Below are positions 1 to 8,695 of a stretch of 64,000 bases of DNA, piece by piece. Location: the NCBI GenBank assembly GCA_009827225.1, contig WUAI01000007.1:38155-102154 (forward strand), in the 5' to 3' direction. The position numbers and the translations under genes were made by a program. Source of the DNA: Flavobacteriaceae bacterium. Lineage in GTDB: Bacteria > Bacteroidota > Bacteroidia > Flavobacteriales > Flavobacteriaceae. Positions within the stretch are counted from its first letter, which is position 1; each line of letters starts with the position of its first letter. The notes under the pieces are model-generated. The model was not told the DNA's origin and did no database searches. It saw only the letters and a program-made list of their open reading frames with translations.

Positions 1-2
1 AG

Positions 3-893
3 TCCAAAAAAGCGAGGGATGCATTTTACGAATTAAACCCAAGTTGGTATGGCGATTCCGGTGAAAGTGGAGACACTTATATCGATGCACGGAAACAACA
101 TATCTATTTACCTTTTGGAGACCTGTCGTTCGCAGACCGGGTTGTTTCACATGATATCGGACATGAAGGAGGCAATAAACAAGGTGCGATTGGTCGGCCC
201 GACTTGTCTATGGAAGAATTTAAACTGTCGGACCCAAGAATATGCAATTTGGGACTCAAAGGAGTCCTTACCCTGGAATTTAGTGACAACGCACTTACTA
301 ATGTGAACGGACCCGACCTTTATATCTTCGAAATGGGTGCCATTGAACCCACCAAACTTGAGATTTCTAAAGACGGTATCGAATGGATTGACATTGGCCA
401 GGTGGAAGGCGGAACCGCCATGGTAGACCTGGAGGGGTTTGTGAAACCTAATGAGACTTTTAACTATATCCGGCTTACCGATCTCATGACCTTTAGTGAA
501 CTTCCTGGCGCCGATGTAGATGCCGTAGGAGCTATTGGAGGGGCACTTCGAATGAATCTTGATAGTGCCGTCCTGTTCGATACCGGAAAGTATGAGCTAA
601 AAGAAAGCGCAACCTCCGAATTGGAAAAACTGGTAGCATCCATCCATGAAATACCTAAAGGAACCATAATAGTGGAAGGACATACGGACAATGTTGGAAA
701 TCCGCAGAGCAATCAAACCTTATCCTTGAATCGTGCCAAGGAGGTACTCACCTATCTGGAAGCGAATCTTAAAGGGCAGTATCAATTTCAAAAGAAAGGA
801 TTGGGTGAATCCAACCCGATTGCCACTAATGATACCAAAGAGGGAAGACAAACAAATCGAAGAGTAGAAATACTGGTAATACCTACGAATTAA
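3..893 (+). CDS. OmpA-family cell-surface protein, 5' end outside window
   Basis: The reading frame is open from the first bases of the window, so this is the 3' part of a larger gene; the internal TTG near 204 is not its start. The visible part begins with a beta-rich segment that appears to end around the words PDLYIFEMG and ISKDGIEWIDIG. An OmpA C-terminal peptidoglycan-binding domain follows, with DSAVLFDTGKYELK, the motif VEGHTDNVG and the NRRVEI ending. OmpA domains bind peptidoglycan non-covalently, so the protein is expected to link the outer membrane or cell surface to the wall. The next gene follows after 27 nt in the same direction, so the two may be co-transcribed. The missing N-terminus prevents a fuller family assignment. 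Confidence 0.85.
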   Translation, partial: SKKARDAFYELNPSWYGDSGESGDTYIDARKQHIYLPFGDLSFADRVVSHDIGHEGGNKQGAIGRPDLSMEEFKLSDPRICNLGLKGVLTLEFSDNALTNVNGPDLYIFEMGAIEPTKLEISKDGIEWIDIGQVEGGTAMVDLEGFVKPNETFNYIRLTDLMTFSELPGADVDAVGAIGGALRMNLDSAVLFDTGKYELKESATSELEKLVASIHEIPKGTIIVEGHTDNVGNPQSNQTLSLNRAKEVLTYLEANLKGQYQFQKKGLGESNPIATNDTKEGRQTNRRVEILVIPTN

Positions 894-920
894 TAAATAA
901 GAACCGTTAAAACATATCAA

Positions 921-1607
921 ATGAAAAAAATAGCAATCTTTTTAACATTGGGGATCATTTCCTTAGGAATCAATGCCCAATCATGTAGTAAATACTATCC
1001 TTTTTCAGAAGGGGCCATTTCACAGTTAACACTGTATGATAAGAAAGGAAAAATGGCGGGGATGGTTGAATATTCCATTTCGGATGTTGGCAACAATGAA
1101 ATGGGAGAAACCGCAAAAATGAATCAAAAATTAATTGATGAAAAAGGTAACCTGGTATACACCTCTTCTTACGATGTGTACTGTAAGGACGGAATTATGT
1201 CCATGGATTACAGATCCTTATCACGACCAGAATTGATGCAACAATTTGGCGACGAAGTGGACATGACCGTAACCGGAACCAATATCGACTTCCCCAACGA
1301 TTTATCGGTTGGGCAAGAACTTCCTGACGGTGGAATCAATGTTCAAATAAATTTCTCCGGTATGAACATGAACATGAAAACCTTGATCACAAATCGTAAA
1401 GTAGTAGGTAAGGAAAGTGTCACAACCCCGGCCGGTACGTTCGAATGTTATGTGATCACGTCCACCATGGAATTGAAAATGACCACTAATATGAAACACA
1501 ACCAGAAGCAATGGATTGCAGAAGGTGTGGGAGTTGTAAAAACAGAGGATTATAATAAATCAGGGAAAGTTAGAAATACGGGATTGCTAACTTCATTTAC
1601 CCGGTAG
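921..1607 (+). CDS. secreted DUF3108/TapB-like protein
   Basis: A 228-residue protein with a clear signal peptide (MKKIAIFLTLGIISLGINAQ) and a predicted beta-rich mature part. The segment VGKESVTTPAGTFECYVI is typical of the DUF3108-like proteins of Bacteroidota, which have a lipocalin-like or barrel-like fold and no firmly assigned activity. WIAEGVGVVKTEDYNKSGK near the C-terminus fits the same family. It lies 27 nt after the OmpA-family gene and is followed by a terminator, so it probably ends that transcript. Function in the envelope or periplasm is inferred only from the signal peptide. Confidence 0.7.
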   Translation: MKKIAIFLTLGIISLGINAQSCSKYYPFSEGAISQLTLYDKKGKMAGMVEYSISDVGNNEMGETAKMNQKLIDEKGNLVYTSSYDVYCKDGIMSMDYRSLSRPELMQQFGDEVDMTVTGTNIDFPNDLSVGQELPDGGINVQINFSGMNMNMKTLITNRKVVGKESVTTPAGTFECYVITSTMELKMTTNMKHNQKQWIAEGVGVVKTEDYNKSGKVRNTGLLTSFTR

Positions 1608-1626
1608 GTCCTTTTTCATAATAGAT

Positions 1627-1656
1627 AAAAACCGAAGCTAAATACCTCGGTTTTTT
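1627..1656. terminator. bidirectional terminator between the 921 gene and lipB
   Basis: Stem AAAAACCGA (1627-1635) pairs with TCGGTTTTT (1647-1655) around an 11-nt loop. A run of T follows on the plus strand and a run of A precedes, so the hairpin can end transcription from both sides. The lipB stop codon lies at its right edge. Confidence 0.8.
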
Positions 1657-2369
1657 TATGTGGTTACTTTCTCGGTAAGTTCAGCCTCGAATAATGTGGC
1701 AAAATGTTTCAGAAGTTTGGATTTAACTTCGTCCATAGAAATTTCGGGTTTACCCAATTCGACATTCAATGAAGTGACGGCTTTCCCTTTGATTCCGCAG
1801 GGGATCATATGATCAAAATACCCAAGATCCGAGTTTACATTAAGTGCGAATCCATGCATGGTCACCCAACGGCTTGCTCTCACGCCCATTGCGCAGATCT
1901 TACGCGCAAAAGGAGTTCCCACGTCCAACCAGACACCGGTCTCTCCCTTGGAACGTTCGGCTTTGAGGCCATATTCGGCCAGGGTGAGAATGATCATTTC
2001 CTCTAAAAAACGTAGGTATTTATGGATATCGGTAAAGAAGTTTTCCAAATCGAGAATAGGGTAACCCACAATCTGACCGGGCCCGTGATAGGTGATGTCC
2101 CCTCCCCTGTTGATCTTGTAGAAAGTAGCATCGATCTCTTTGAGTTTTTCTTCGGAAACCAATAAATTTTCAATGTCACCGCTTTTCCCTAAAGTATATA
2201 CGTGCGGATGTTCCACAAATAAAAAGTAGTTGGGGGTTTCCAACGAAAGTTCTTCCCTCCTGTTCCTGATTTTAACATCAAGAATTCCCTTGAACAACTC
2301 CTCCTGGTAATCCCAGGTTTCCTTAAAGTCCTTTAGACCGAGGTCACGTATTTCTATTTTCTTATTCAA
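1656..2369 (-). CDS. lipB: octanoyltransferase LipB
   Basis: A 237-residue protein that transfers octanoate from acyl-carrier protein to lipoyl-dependent proteins, the first step of endogenous lipoate synthesis in the cytoplasm. Family signatures are HPHVYTLGKSGD (residues 54-65), RGGDITYHGPGQ (88-99), the catalytic lysine in ARKICAMGVR (Lys157) and the catalytic cysteine in MIPCGI (Cys191). Length matches the family. It is the last gene of a leftward group with yqaE and a lipoprotein gene; the gap to the lipoprotein gene is 3 nt. A lipoyl-dependent client, the E2 gene at 43060, is in the same window. Confidence 0.95.
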   Translation of the reverse strand: MNKKIEIRDLGLKDFKETWDYQEELFKGILDVKIRNRREELSLETPNYFLFVEHPHVYTLGKSGDIENLLVSEEKLKEIDATFYKINRGGDITYHGPGQIVGYPILDLENFFTDIHKYLRFLEEMIILTLAEYGLKAERSKGETGVWLDVGTPFARKICAMGVRASRWVTMHGFALNVNSDLGYFDHMIPCGIKGKAVTSLNVELGKPEISMDEVKSKLLKHFATLFEAELTEKVTT

Positions 2370-2372
2370 TAC

Positions 2373-3113
2373 CTAATTCTCTAATTCTATTTCAAGATCC
2401 AGCACATCAGGGTCCTTCATATATTCAACAAAAGATCGGTCTACTTCGATGGTTTTTCCATCCAAAGAAAACTTAGCATCTTCAACCGACGATGATTTGA
2501 TTCGCTTCGGAAATGTATAGACCAACGTATATCGCATCCCACTCATAAACGCCTCTGCTTCTTTAATGCTGTCCATTTGAACCTTATGTTTCGCCACATC
2601 TTTTATAAAGGCATTACGCACAAACTTTCCTTTATCAAAGGAAAATTCGACGCCAATGATATTTCCGGAATCAGGATCATCTTCGATTTCCACATCGGTC
2701 CCCATCCCTTGCATAAAGGTGCCACTTTCCTGGAAGGCATCCATGATGCTATTTGCTTCGGAAACATTCTTAAAATCAGTATAGACATCCATCAGCATTT
2801 CTTTAGTATCATAATTCACCAAAGACCGGAATTTATAATTCTCCAGACTCTTTAAAAGATCCTGTTGAGATTTGTCCAGTGTCGCGATACTGTCTTTTTT
2901 CTCGACAAGAACGTCCTTCATACGAATGATGGTGTCAATATTGATCTTCAAGGAATCTTCTTCCATTTCGCTGCCAAAGGCCATCATTTCGTTCATGTCC
3001 ATGGAAATTGAAATGGTTCCACTCCCATCCTCGTTCAGGACCAAAGTTTCTTTCATCTGACAACTAATTGCCGTAAAGACAACCAATCCGGTTAGTGCTA
3101 ATTTTTTAAACAT
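2373..3113 (-). CDS. putative lipoprotein of unknown function
   Basis: A 246-residue protein starting with a lipoprotein signal peptide; the lipobox is TAISC, with the lipidated cysteine at residue 18. The mature part opens with KETLVLNEDGSGTISISMDM, a beta-strand pattern common in flavobacterial lipoproteins of unknown role. It continues with mixed helical and strand segments and ends acidic (DLEIELEN). No catalytic motif is visible. It is packed between yqaE (2 nt gap) and lipB (3 nt gap), so it should be co-transcribed with both. I do not recognise its function. Confidence 0.75.
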   Translation of the reverse strand: MFKKLALTGLVVFTAISCQMKETLVLNEDGSGTISISMDMNEMMAFGSEMEEDSLKINIDTIIRMKDVLVEKKDSIATLDKSQQDLLKSLENYKFRSLVNYDTKEMLMDVYTDFKNVSEANSIMDAFQESGTFMQGMGTDVEIEDDPDSGNIIGVEFSFDKGKFVRNAFIKDVAKHKVQMDSIKEAEAFMSGMRYTLVYTFPKRIKSSSVEDAKFSLDGKTIEVDRSFVEYMKDPDVLDLEIELEN

Positions 3114-3115
3114 AT

Positions 3116-3274
3116 TTATCTTTCAGGGTTATTCAAAATAATCAAAGCCGCGATAACTCCGGGAATCCATCCACATATTGTCAAAATCAAAACGATTACA
3201 ATCGATCCACATCCTTTATCTAAAACTGCCAGCGGCGGAAATAAAATAGAAAGCAATACTCTCCAAATGCTCAT
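3116..3274 (-). CDS. YqaE/Pmp3-family small membrane protein
   Basis: A 52-residue ORF read from the sequence: ATG at 3274, TAA at 3116-3118. The protein has two hydrophobic helices with the family hallmarks PPLAVLDKGCG (residues 13-23) and LTICGWIPGVIAALII (31-46). This is the conserved pattern of the UPF0057/YqaE/Pmp3 family, small integral membrane proteins linked to membrane potential and stress tolerance. It lies 2 nt upstream of the lipoprotein gene and appears to open the yqaE-lipoprotein-lipB operon. A perfect -7 box (TAAATTTG) ends only 4 nt before its ATG, which suggests a leaderless message. Confidence 0.9.
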   Translation of the reverse strand: MSIWRVLLSILFPPLAVLDKGCGSIVIVLILTICGWIPGVIAALIILNNPER

Positions 3275-3278
3275 AGTA

Positions 3279-3286
3279 CAAATTTA
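3279..3286 (-). promoter_or_regulatory. -7 promoter box of the yqaE-lipoprotein-lipB operon
   Basis: On the minus strand the bases read TAAATTTG, a perfect TAnnTTTG box, ending 4 nt before the yqaE ATG. No good TTG is seen 20 nt upstream. A transcript would begin at or next to the start codon. Confidence 0.6.
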
Positions 3287-3324
3287 CGATTAATATTCAA
3301 GCTATCTGTACCCTGGATACCGGT

Positions 3325-3356
3325 TTTGTTACACCCATCCATTTTGCATATCTTCG
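3325..3356 (+). promoter_or_regulatory. flavobacterial promoter of the membrane LuxR-type gene
   Basis: TTTG (3325-3328), a spacer of exactly 20 nt, then TATCTTCG (3349-3356), one mismatch from TAnnTTTG. It overlaps an upstream ATG/TTG-type candidate start at 3326, which argues for the ATG at 3362. That ATG is only 5 nt past the box. Confidence 0.7.
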
Positions 3357-3361
3357 TTTTC

Positions 3362-4423
3362 ATGCGATGGAAACTCCAAATACTTATTCCTGCTTTTTTG
3401 TTGATTTCACTAGGCTGTCTCAGCCAATATAAATTTTCGGGAAACGTAAATCCGGATATATGGGAAGGAGATGTATATCTTTCGGTGGTGGAGGATTATC
3501 GCAAGATCTCCGGGATCTACCCTGAACAGATCTTGGCTCAAACTTCTCCCGATAGTACCGGCTATTTTGAGTTCAACGGAAATAATTTACCCCAATCCAA
3601 CAGGATCTACAGGATTCATATCGACAATTGCGAACCCGATGAACAACTTGCCAACCATTTTCTCGGACATTGCGAAAACAGCGAAGAAGTATTGTTTATT
3701 GCCAACAACAGCGACGAACTGGAATTACCTTTTAGTTTCGACCAGGAGATGTTTTGTAAAGTGGTTTCCAATAACGAGAAAGCCAATACTTTACTAAAAA
3801 TCGACTCCATAAAGAACGATATGAAGTTTGCTTTTGGCACCTATCGCAGTGAAGCCAATCGAAAGATCAATTCCAAAAAGTGGTTCAAAACCCTCCAGAA
3901 CTATGGCGAATTATTGAATGAACCCCTGGCCGAATTGTACATCTTCAATTTTTTAAGCGATCCCAGAAGTGAATTACATGCCTACTACCTGAAGGACCTT
4001 TCCAGTAATTCCTACTACGACGACTTGAACAGCCGACTCGAATCCAACTATCCGGGCACTTCCTATGCTCAGCAGTTTTCTGCTAATCTAAGAAGTGATA
4101 AAGTTTTGATCGGTTCGGACGAATCGGGTCCCCTTCCCTGGTGGATCTACTTGCTGGGGATTATTTCCTTTCTGTCGCTGGTATTTAATTTTTATTTCTT
4201 CGGAAAGATCAAAAACCTCAAAAGAGGAAATTCTTCGAACAGGGATTCGCTTTCCAAACAAGAACAAAAAGTATTGGACCTCATCCTTCAGGATAAAACC
4301 AACAAGGAGATCGCACAGGAGATGTTCGTGAGCCTGAGCACTGTGAAAACCCACATTAATAATCTTTACAAAAAGCTAAACGTAAGCTCCAGGGACGAGG
4401 TGAAATCATCCTATTCCAATTGA
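3362..4423 (+). CDS. membrane-anchored LuxR-type transcription regulator
   Basis: A 353-residue one-component regulator. From the N-terminus: a signal peptide or first membrane segment (MRWKLQILIPAFLLISLGCLSQ), a non-cytoplasmic domain of about 240 residues with no known motif, a transmembrane helix (WWIYLLGIISFLSLVFNFYF), then a cytoplasmic LuxR/GerE helix-turn-helix. The last reads LSKQEQKVLDLILQDKTNKE followed by VSLSTVKTHINNLYKKL. The arrangement suggests that an external or periplasmic signal is passed straight to DNA. An in-frame start at 3326 lies inside the -33 box and would spoil the signal peptide, so 3362 is preferred. Its targets are unknown. It is divergent from the yqaE operon. 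Confidence 0.8.
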   Translation: MRWKLQILIPAFLLISLGCLSQYKFSGNVNPDIWEGDVYLSVVEDYRKISGIYPEQILAQTSPDSTGYFEFNGNNLPQSNRIYRIHIDNCEPDEQLANHFLGHCENSEEVLFIANNSDELELPFSFDQEMFCKVVSNNEKANTLLKIDSIKNDMKFAFGTYRSEANRKINSKKWFKTLQNYGELLNEPLAELYIFNFLSDPRSELHAYYLKDLSSNSYYDDLNSRLESNYPGTSYAQQFSANLRSDKVLIGSDESGPLPWWIYLLGIISFLSLVFNFYFFGKIKNLKRGNSSNRDSLSKQEQKVLDLILQDKTNKEIAQEMFVSLSTVKTHINNLYKKLNVSSRDEVKSSYSN

Positions 4424-4527
4424 TTTTGCAATTTCAAACCCGGTTCTAGTCCTCATTTCCACCTCGATTTTCTGCAAACCAGGCCGCAACTTTCACAATT
4501 TCGTGACCGTAACCAAAATATACTGTC

Positions 4528-5409
4528 ATGAAAAATTCACTCGCCATTTTACTTTGCTGGATCACTTTCCAGGCAATGAGTCAAAACTTCAATGTTGAAA
4601 TCAACAGCGGAAATGAAAACGCTACGCTATTGGGAAAAATTAATAAAGAAGCGCTTACCCGGGAACCTTATGCGGAATGGTTCCAAAAAAATTACGATGA
4701 GTATACTTCCGACAAGGAAGTGATTGCACTGCTCAAAAAACAACTCGAAGACTATACAATTACAGCCTTTATGGGCACGTGGTGCGGCGACAGCAAAAGG
4801 GAAGTTCCAAGATTTTACAAGGTTCTCGATGATGCTGAATTCCCTTTGGACCGGCTCACCTTCGTAGCCGTAGACCGCGTTCGTGAAGCGTATAAAAAAA
4901 GCCCGGGAGGCGAACAGGAAGAACTTAACATTCATCGGGTGCCCACCTTCATCGTTTACAAAGACGGTAAGGAAATAAATAGAATCGTTGAATCGCCGGT
5001 AAAGACCCTGGAAGAAGATTTGCTGCAATTATTGCGGAAGGAATATCAACCTAATTATCATGGTGTAAGCCTTGCTCATGATCTCCTTACTGAAATGGGA
5101 GTGCAGAAATTTCAGTCTAAAAACAAAAAGATCGCTAAAAAACTGAAAGGAGAGGTCCAGGCTTTTAAAGAATTGAACACCTATTCCAGCGTTCTATTCT
5201 ACAACGATCAACAGGAAGCGGCAGTCGCCATTGGCCGACTCAACCTACTCCTCTTCCCTGAGGAAGCTAATGCCTACATCCGATTGGGTGTGAAACTAAG
5301 GGAGATGGGGCAACGATCGGAAGCACTGGAATTATTTGAAAAGGCTTTGGAGTTAAATCCGGAAAACGAAAAATTGAAATCGGCTATTTCAGAATTAAAC
5401 ACAAAATGA
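4528..5409 (+). CDS. secreted thioredoxin-fold protein with C-terminal TPR
   Basis: A 293-residue protein with a signal peptide (MKNSLAILLCWITFQAMSQ). A thioredoxin-like domain follows with active-site region FMGTWCGDSKREVP: Cys86 with Ser at the second-cysteine position (CGDS). The cis-proline loop is RVPTFIVYKDG (Pro139). A single-cysteine site suggests binding or glutathionylation-type chemistry rather than classical dithiol exchange. The C-terminal 60 residues form a TPR-like helix pair (ALELFEKALELNPENEKL). It is probably periplasmic. It stands alone with a gap of about 100 nt upstream. Confidence 0.8.
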   Translation: MKNSLAILLCWITFQAMSQNFNVEINSGNENATLLGKINKEALTREPYAEWFQKNYDEYTSDKEVIALLKKQLEDYTITAFMGTWCGDSKREVPRFYKVLDDAEFPLDRLTFVAVDRVREAYKKSPGGEQEELNIHRVPTFIVYKDGKEINRIVESPVKTLEEDLLQLLRKEYQPNYHGVSLAHDLLTEMGVQKFQSKNKKIAKKLKGEVQAFKELNTYSSVLFYNDQQEAAVAIGRLNLLLFPEEANAYIRLGVKLREMGQRSEALELFEKALELNPENEKLKSAISELNTK

Positions 5410-5470
5410 ACCCGGACTGTCCATTGATGACAATTTGAAAGTCTATCGATGATTAAGAAAAACAATCATC

Positions 5471-6874
5471 ATGAGACTCAACTTTATTCTTTCAGTATGT
5501 GCTGCTCTAGCAGTAATTTCACTCAATGCACAAACCCAAATCGGGCAAACGCTCACTCAATTTGCACTGGGCGATGGCTTCGGAGCGAGCCTTTCCATTA
5601 GCGATGACGGCAACCGGTTGTTAACCAGCGCTCCAAGGTTTGACAACAATGGTGTCACTTTTTCAGGACGTGCGGATGTTTATGAATTCGATGGCAGCAA
5701 CTGGGTACAATTAGGTGAAACTATCGATGGGGGTACCCCAGTCGAGTTTGGGTTATTTGGATTAGGCCTTCAAATGAGCAGGAGCGGCAATCGTATAGCA
5801 CTGGGGAATACTAATACGGAATCCCAAATTTATCAATGGAACTCAGGAAGCCAGGAATGGGAACAAATGGGGGACGATCTTGAGTTTCCCGGAAGTCCGG
5901 ACTGCAGTTTGCAGAGATTCAGGTTTAGCGCCGACGAGAACACCCTGGTCGTTGGAGGTGCCAATGCAGGTAACGACTCGGTGTATGTATTTGAATGGGA
6001 CGGAACTAATTGGATTGCAGTAGGTAACCCATTAGAATTACCCGCACGCAGTGAAATCGCCATTTCTCATAATGCTCAAACCATCGCCAACCAATATTTC
6101 GTTAGCAATGCGGAAAGTGGCATCAATATCTACAACTTCAACGGCACTGACTGGACCGAAGAATTCAACCGTGAATTCCTTCCAGATGTTTACGTATCGG
6201 ATGGCTTTGACTTTTCCGCCGATGGAAATAGGTTCGTCATGTCATACTGGGACGAAAATGCCGGTACATGTACCTTCGAAACCTATGATAAAGTTGGCGG
6301 AAGCTGGCAAGCCAGTGTGGCCTCTTTTACCATCCCCGGCGATTCGTTTAATAACGCCTTGAGACTTTCGGATAATGGAAGAATATTTATTTATGGTAGT
6401 GGAACCGAAAACGCAGCTGGCAACGCCGCAGACGGCACAAGAGTGTACCAGCAGGTAGGTAACGATTGGGAATTGGTGAACTTTTTCGACTATCCCAATT
6501 ACGACGAATCCATAAAGGGAAACGTATCCATCACGGGAAATGGCCAAAAAGTCGCTTTTGGACAAGCCATTCCGGCCGATGTTGGCTTTATCCAGGTATT
6601 CGATATTTCTGATATTTTATCAATTGACGAAACTATACTTGATACTTTGAGGCTCTATCCCAATCCGACCTCCGGAACCTTGAATATAGATTTATCCAAT
6701 TCCGAAGGAATCCAAAAAATAACGGTACTCGATGTACAAGGCAGAATAGTCCAGACGCTGGACTTTGATTCAAATTTTGAGGGTTCAATTCAATTGGAAG
6801 GTCCTACAGGAATTTATCTTGTCAACGTGGTAACCGAAAACTCACAAAAAACGTACAAAGTGATCAAACAATAG
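5471..6874 (+). CDS. T9SS-secreted WD40/kelch-like beta-propeller protein
   Basis: A 467-residue secreted protein. A signal peptide (MRLNFILSVCAALAVISLNAQ) is followed by about five or six repeats of 50-60 residues with the pattern S.DG.R, VYEFDGSNWVQLG and VYVFEWDGTNWIAVG, typical of a beta-propeller. The last 80 residues are a type A T9SS sorting domain, with LRLYPNPTSGTLNIDL, VLDVQGRIVQTL and GIYLVNVVTENSQKTYKVIK. The protein should therefore cross the outer membrane through the T9SS and stay on the surface or be released. No enzymatic motif is visible. Confidence 0.85.
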   Translation: MRLNFILSVCAALAVISLNAQTQIGQTLTQFALGDGFGASLSISDDGNRLLTSAPRFDNNGVTFSGRADVYEFDGSNWVQLGETIDGGTPVEFGLFGLGLQMSRSGNRIALGNTNTESQIYQWNSGSQEWEQMGDDLEFPGSPDCSLQRFRFSADENTLVVGGANAGNDSVYVFEWDGTNWIAVGNPLELPARSEIAISHNAQTIANQYFVSNAESGINIYNFNGTDWTEEFNREFLPDVYVSDGFDFSADGNRFVMSYWDENAGTCTFETYDKVGGSWQASVASFTIPGDSFNNALRLSDNGRIFIYGSGTENAAGNAADGTRVYQQVGNDWELVNFFDYPNYDESIKGNVSITGNGQKVAFGQAIPADVGFIQVFDISDILSIDETILDTLRLYPNPTSGTLNIDLSNSEGIQKITVLDVQGRIVQTLDFDSNFEGSIQLEGPTGIYLVNVVTENSQKTYKVIKQ

Positions 6875-6946
6875 TGTGGTTTTTTGACAAGTTGAATGGA
6901 ATTACTGTCTTCCGAATCAATAACATTTGTAAAAAGATTCGGGCTA

Positions 6947-6978
6947 ATTGAAAAAACGGTGGATTGTATCTATCTTTG
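6947..6978 (+). promoter_or_regulatory. lysS promoter
   Basis: ATTG (6947-6950), a 20-nt spacer, then a perfect TATCTTTG (6971-6978). It lies inside the longest possible lysS reading frame (from 6948) and so supports the start at 7002, 23 nt downstream. Confidence 0.75.
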
Positions 6979-7001
6979 CAGCTGATTTTTACAGCGACAC
7001 T

Positions 7002-8690
7002 ATGCAACTTTCTGAACAGGAAATCGTACGAAGAGAAAAACTGGCACAACTGCGCAGTTTAGGTATCGACCCGTATCCACCGGAATTGTTCCTGGTAGAT
7101 CATACCTCTGCACAAATTAAACAGGACTTTTCAGAAGGTAAAAAGGTGAAGATCGCAGGAAGGCTGATGTCGAGAAGAATCCAGGGGAAAGCATCTTTCG
7201 CCGAGCTGCAGGATAGTGAAGGGCGCATACAAGTATATTTCAATCGAGATGAAATTTGCCCGGGTGAAGACAAGACATTGTACAACGATGTGTACAAGAA
7301 GTTACTGGACATAGGGGATTTTGTAGGTGTGGAAGGAGAATTGTTTACCACCCAGGTGGGCGAAAAGACCGTCATGGTAAAGGACTTCAAATTGTTGTCC
7401 AAAGCATTGCGTCCTTTGCCTTTGCCTAAGACCGATAGTGAGGGAAATACCTTTGACGAATTCAATGATCCTGAATTGCGTTATCGACAACGTTACGCGG
7501 ATTTGGTGGTAAACCCGAAGGTGAAAGACACCTTTGTAAAGCGTACAAAAATTACGAATACCATTCGTGAATTTTATAACGAGATGGGGTTCCTGGAAGT
7601 GGAAACTCCCATTTTACAACCTATTCCCGGAGGAGCGGCGGCACGTCCGTTTGTGACGCATCATAATGCCCTAAACATTCCCTTATATCTCCGTATTGCC
7701 AACGAATTGTATCTGAAAAGACTCATCGTTGGAGGATTTGACGGGGTGTATGAGTTCGCGAAAGACTTCAGAAATGAAGGAATGGACCGTACCCACAACC
7801 CGGAATTTACAGTGATGGAAATGTATGCCGCTTACAAGGACTACCATTGGATGATGGACACCACAGAACAATTACTGGAAAAAGTGGCAGTGGCCCTGCA
7901 TGGTACCTCTGAAGTGCCTTTTGGGGAACATGTGATCGATTATAAAGCGCCTTATGAGCGAATTGGAATCCTCGATGCGATCAAAGAGCACACGGGGATC
8001 GACCTCTACGGAAAAGATGAGGACGAGGTAAGAAGCGCTTGTAAAGAATTGGGCGTTGAAGTGGATGAAACCTTCGGAATTGGAAAGATGATCGACGAGA
8101 TCTTTGGAGAAAAATGCGAGCACCATTATATCCAGCCTACCTTTATCATGGACCACCCGGTGGAGATGAGTCCGCTCACCAAAAAACACCGTACCAAAGA
8201 AGGACTCACCGAGCGTTTCGAACTGTTGGTAAACGGAAAAGAATTGGCGAATGCTTATACCGAGTTGAACGATCCTATCGATCAGCGGGAGCGGTTTGAG
8301 GATCAATTAAAATTATCCGAAAAAGGAGACGACGAGGCCATGTTCATCGACCAGGATTTCCTGCGAGCATTGGAATATGGGATGCCTCCTACTTCAGGGA
8401 TCGGGATTGGAATCGACCGTTTGACCATGTTTATGACCAACAACGAGTCGATCCAGGAAGTGTTGTTTTTTCCGCAGATGAAACCGGAACGCGAGCAGGT
8501 AGCATTGAACGACGAAGAGAAAGCCGTGTTCAATTTGCTAAAGGCCAACTCTCCCATGGACCTCAACGACTTGAAATCCCAAAGCGGATTGTCCAACAAA
8601 AAATGGGACAAGACCATTAAGCACTTGACCAAGAACAATCTGGCGAAGGTGCATAAAACAGACGAAGGCCTGACGGTAGAAGTGGTTTAA
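7002..8690 (+). CDS. lysS: lysyl-tRNA synthetase, class II, with C-terminal extension
   Basis: Charges tRNA-Lys in the cytoplasm. The N-terminal OB-fold anticodon-binding domain is followed by the class II core. Motif 1 lies around EFYNEMGFLEVETPILQPIPGG, motif 2 is FRNEGMDRTHNPEFTVMEMY, and motif 3 is GIGIGIDRLTMFM. From MQLSEQEIV the protein has 562 residues, against about 500 in most bacteria. The extra C-terminal 65 residues (from NDEEKAVFNLL to TVEVV) look like a small winged-helix domain, a form seen in Bacteroidota. A start at 6948 would place the promoter inside the coding region and is rejected. A strong terminator follows. Confidence 0.95.
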   Translation: MQLSEQEIVRREKLAQLRSLGIDPYPPELFLVDHTSAQIKQDFSEGKKVKIAGRLMSRRIQGKASFAELQDSEGRIQVYFNRDEICPGEDKTLYNDVYKKLLDIGDFVGVEGELFTTQVGEKTVMVKDFKLLSKALRPLPLPKTDSEGNTFDEFNDPELRYRQRYADLVVNPKVKDTFVKRTKITNTIREFYNEMGFLEVETPILQPIPGGAAARPFVTHHNALNIPLYLRIANELYLKRLIVGGFDGVYEFAKDFRNEGMDRTHNPEFTVMEMYAAYKDYHWMMDTTEQLLEKVAVALHGTSEVPFGEHVIDYKAPYERIGILDAIKEHTGIDLYGKDEDEVRSACKELGVEVDETFGIGKMIDEIFGEKCEHHYIQPTFIMDHPVEMSPLTKKHRTKEGLTERFELLVNGKELANAYTELNDPIDQRERFEDQLKLSEKGDDEAMFIDQDFLRALEYGMPPTSGIGIGIDRLTMFMTNNESIQEVLFFPQMKPEREQVALNDEEKAVFNLLKANSPMDLNDLKSQSGLSNKKWDKTIKHLTKNNLAKVHKTDEGLTVEVV

Positions 8691-8695
8691 CCCAA

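Noticed and set aside
6948..7001. Upstream start for lysS
   Set aside because: The promoter (6947-6978) lies within this stretch, and MQLSEQEIV is the normal LysS N-terminus.
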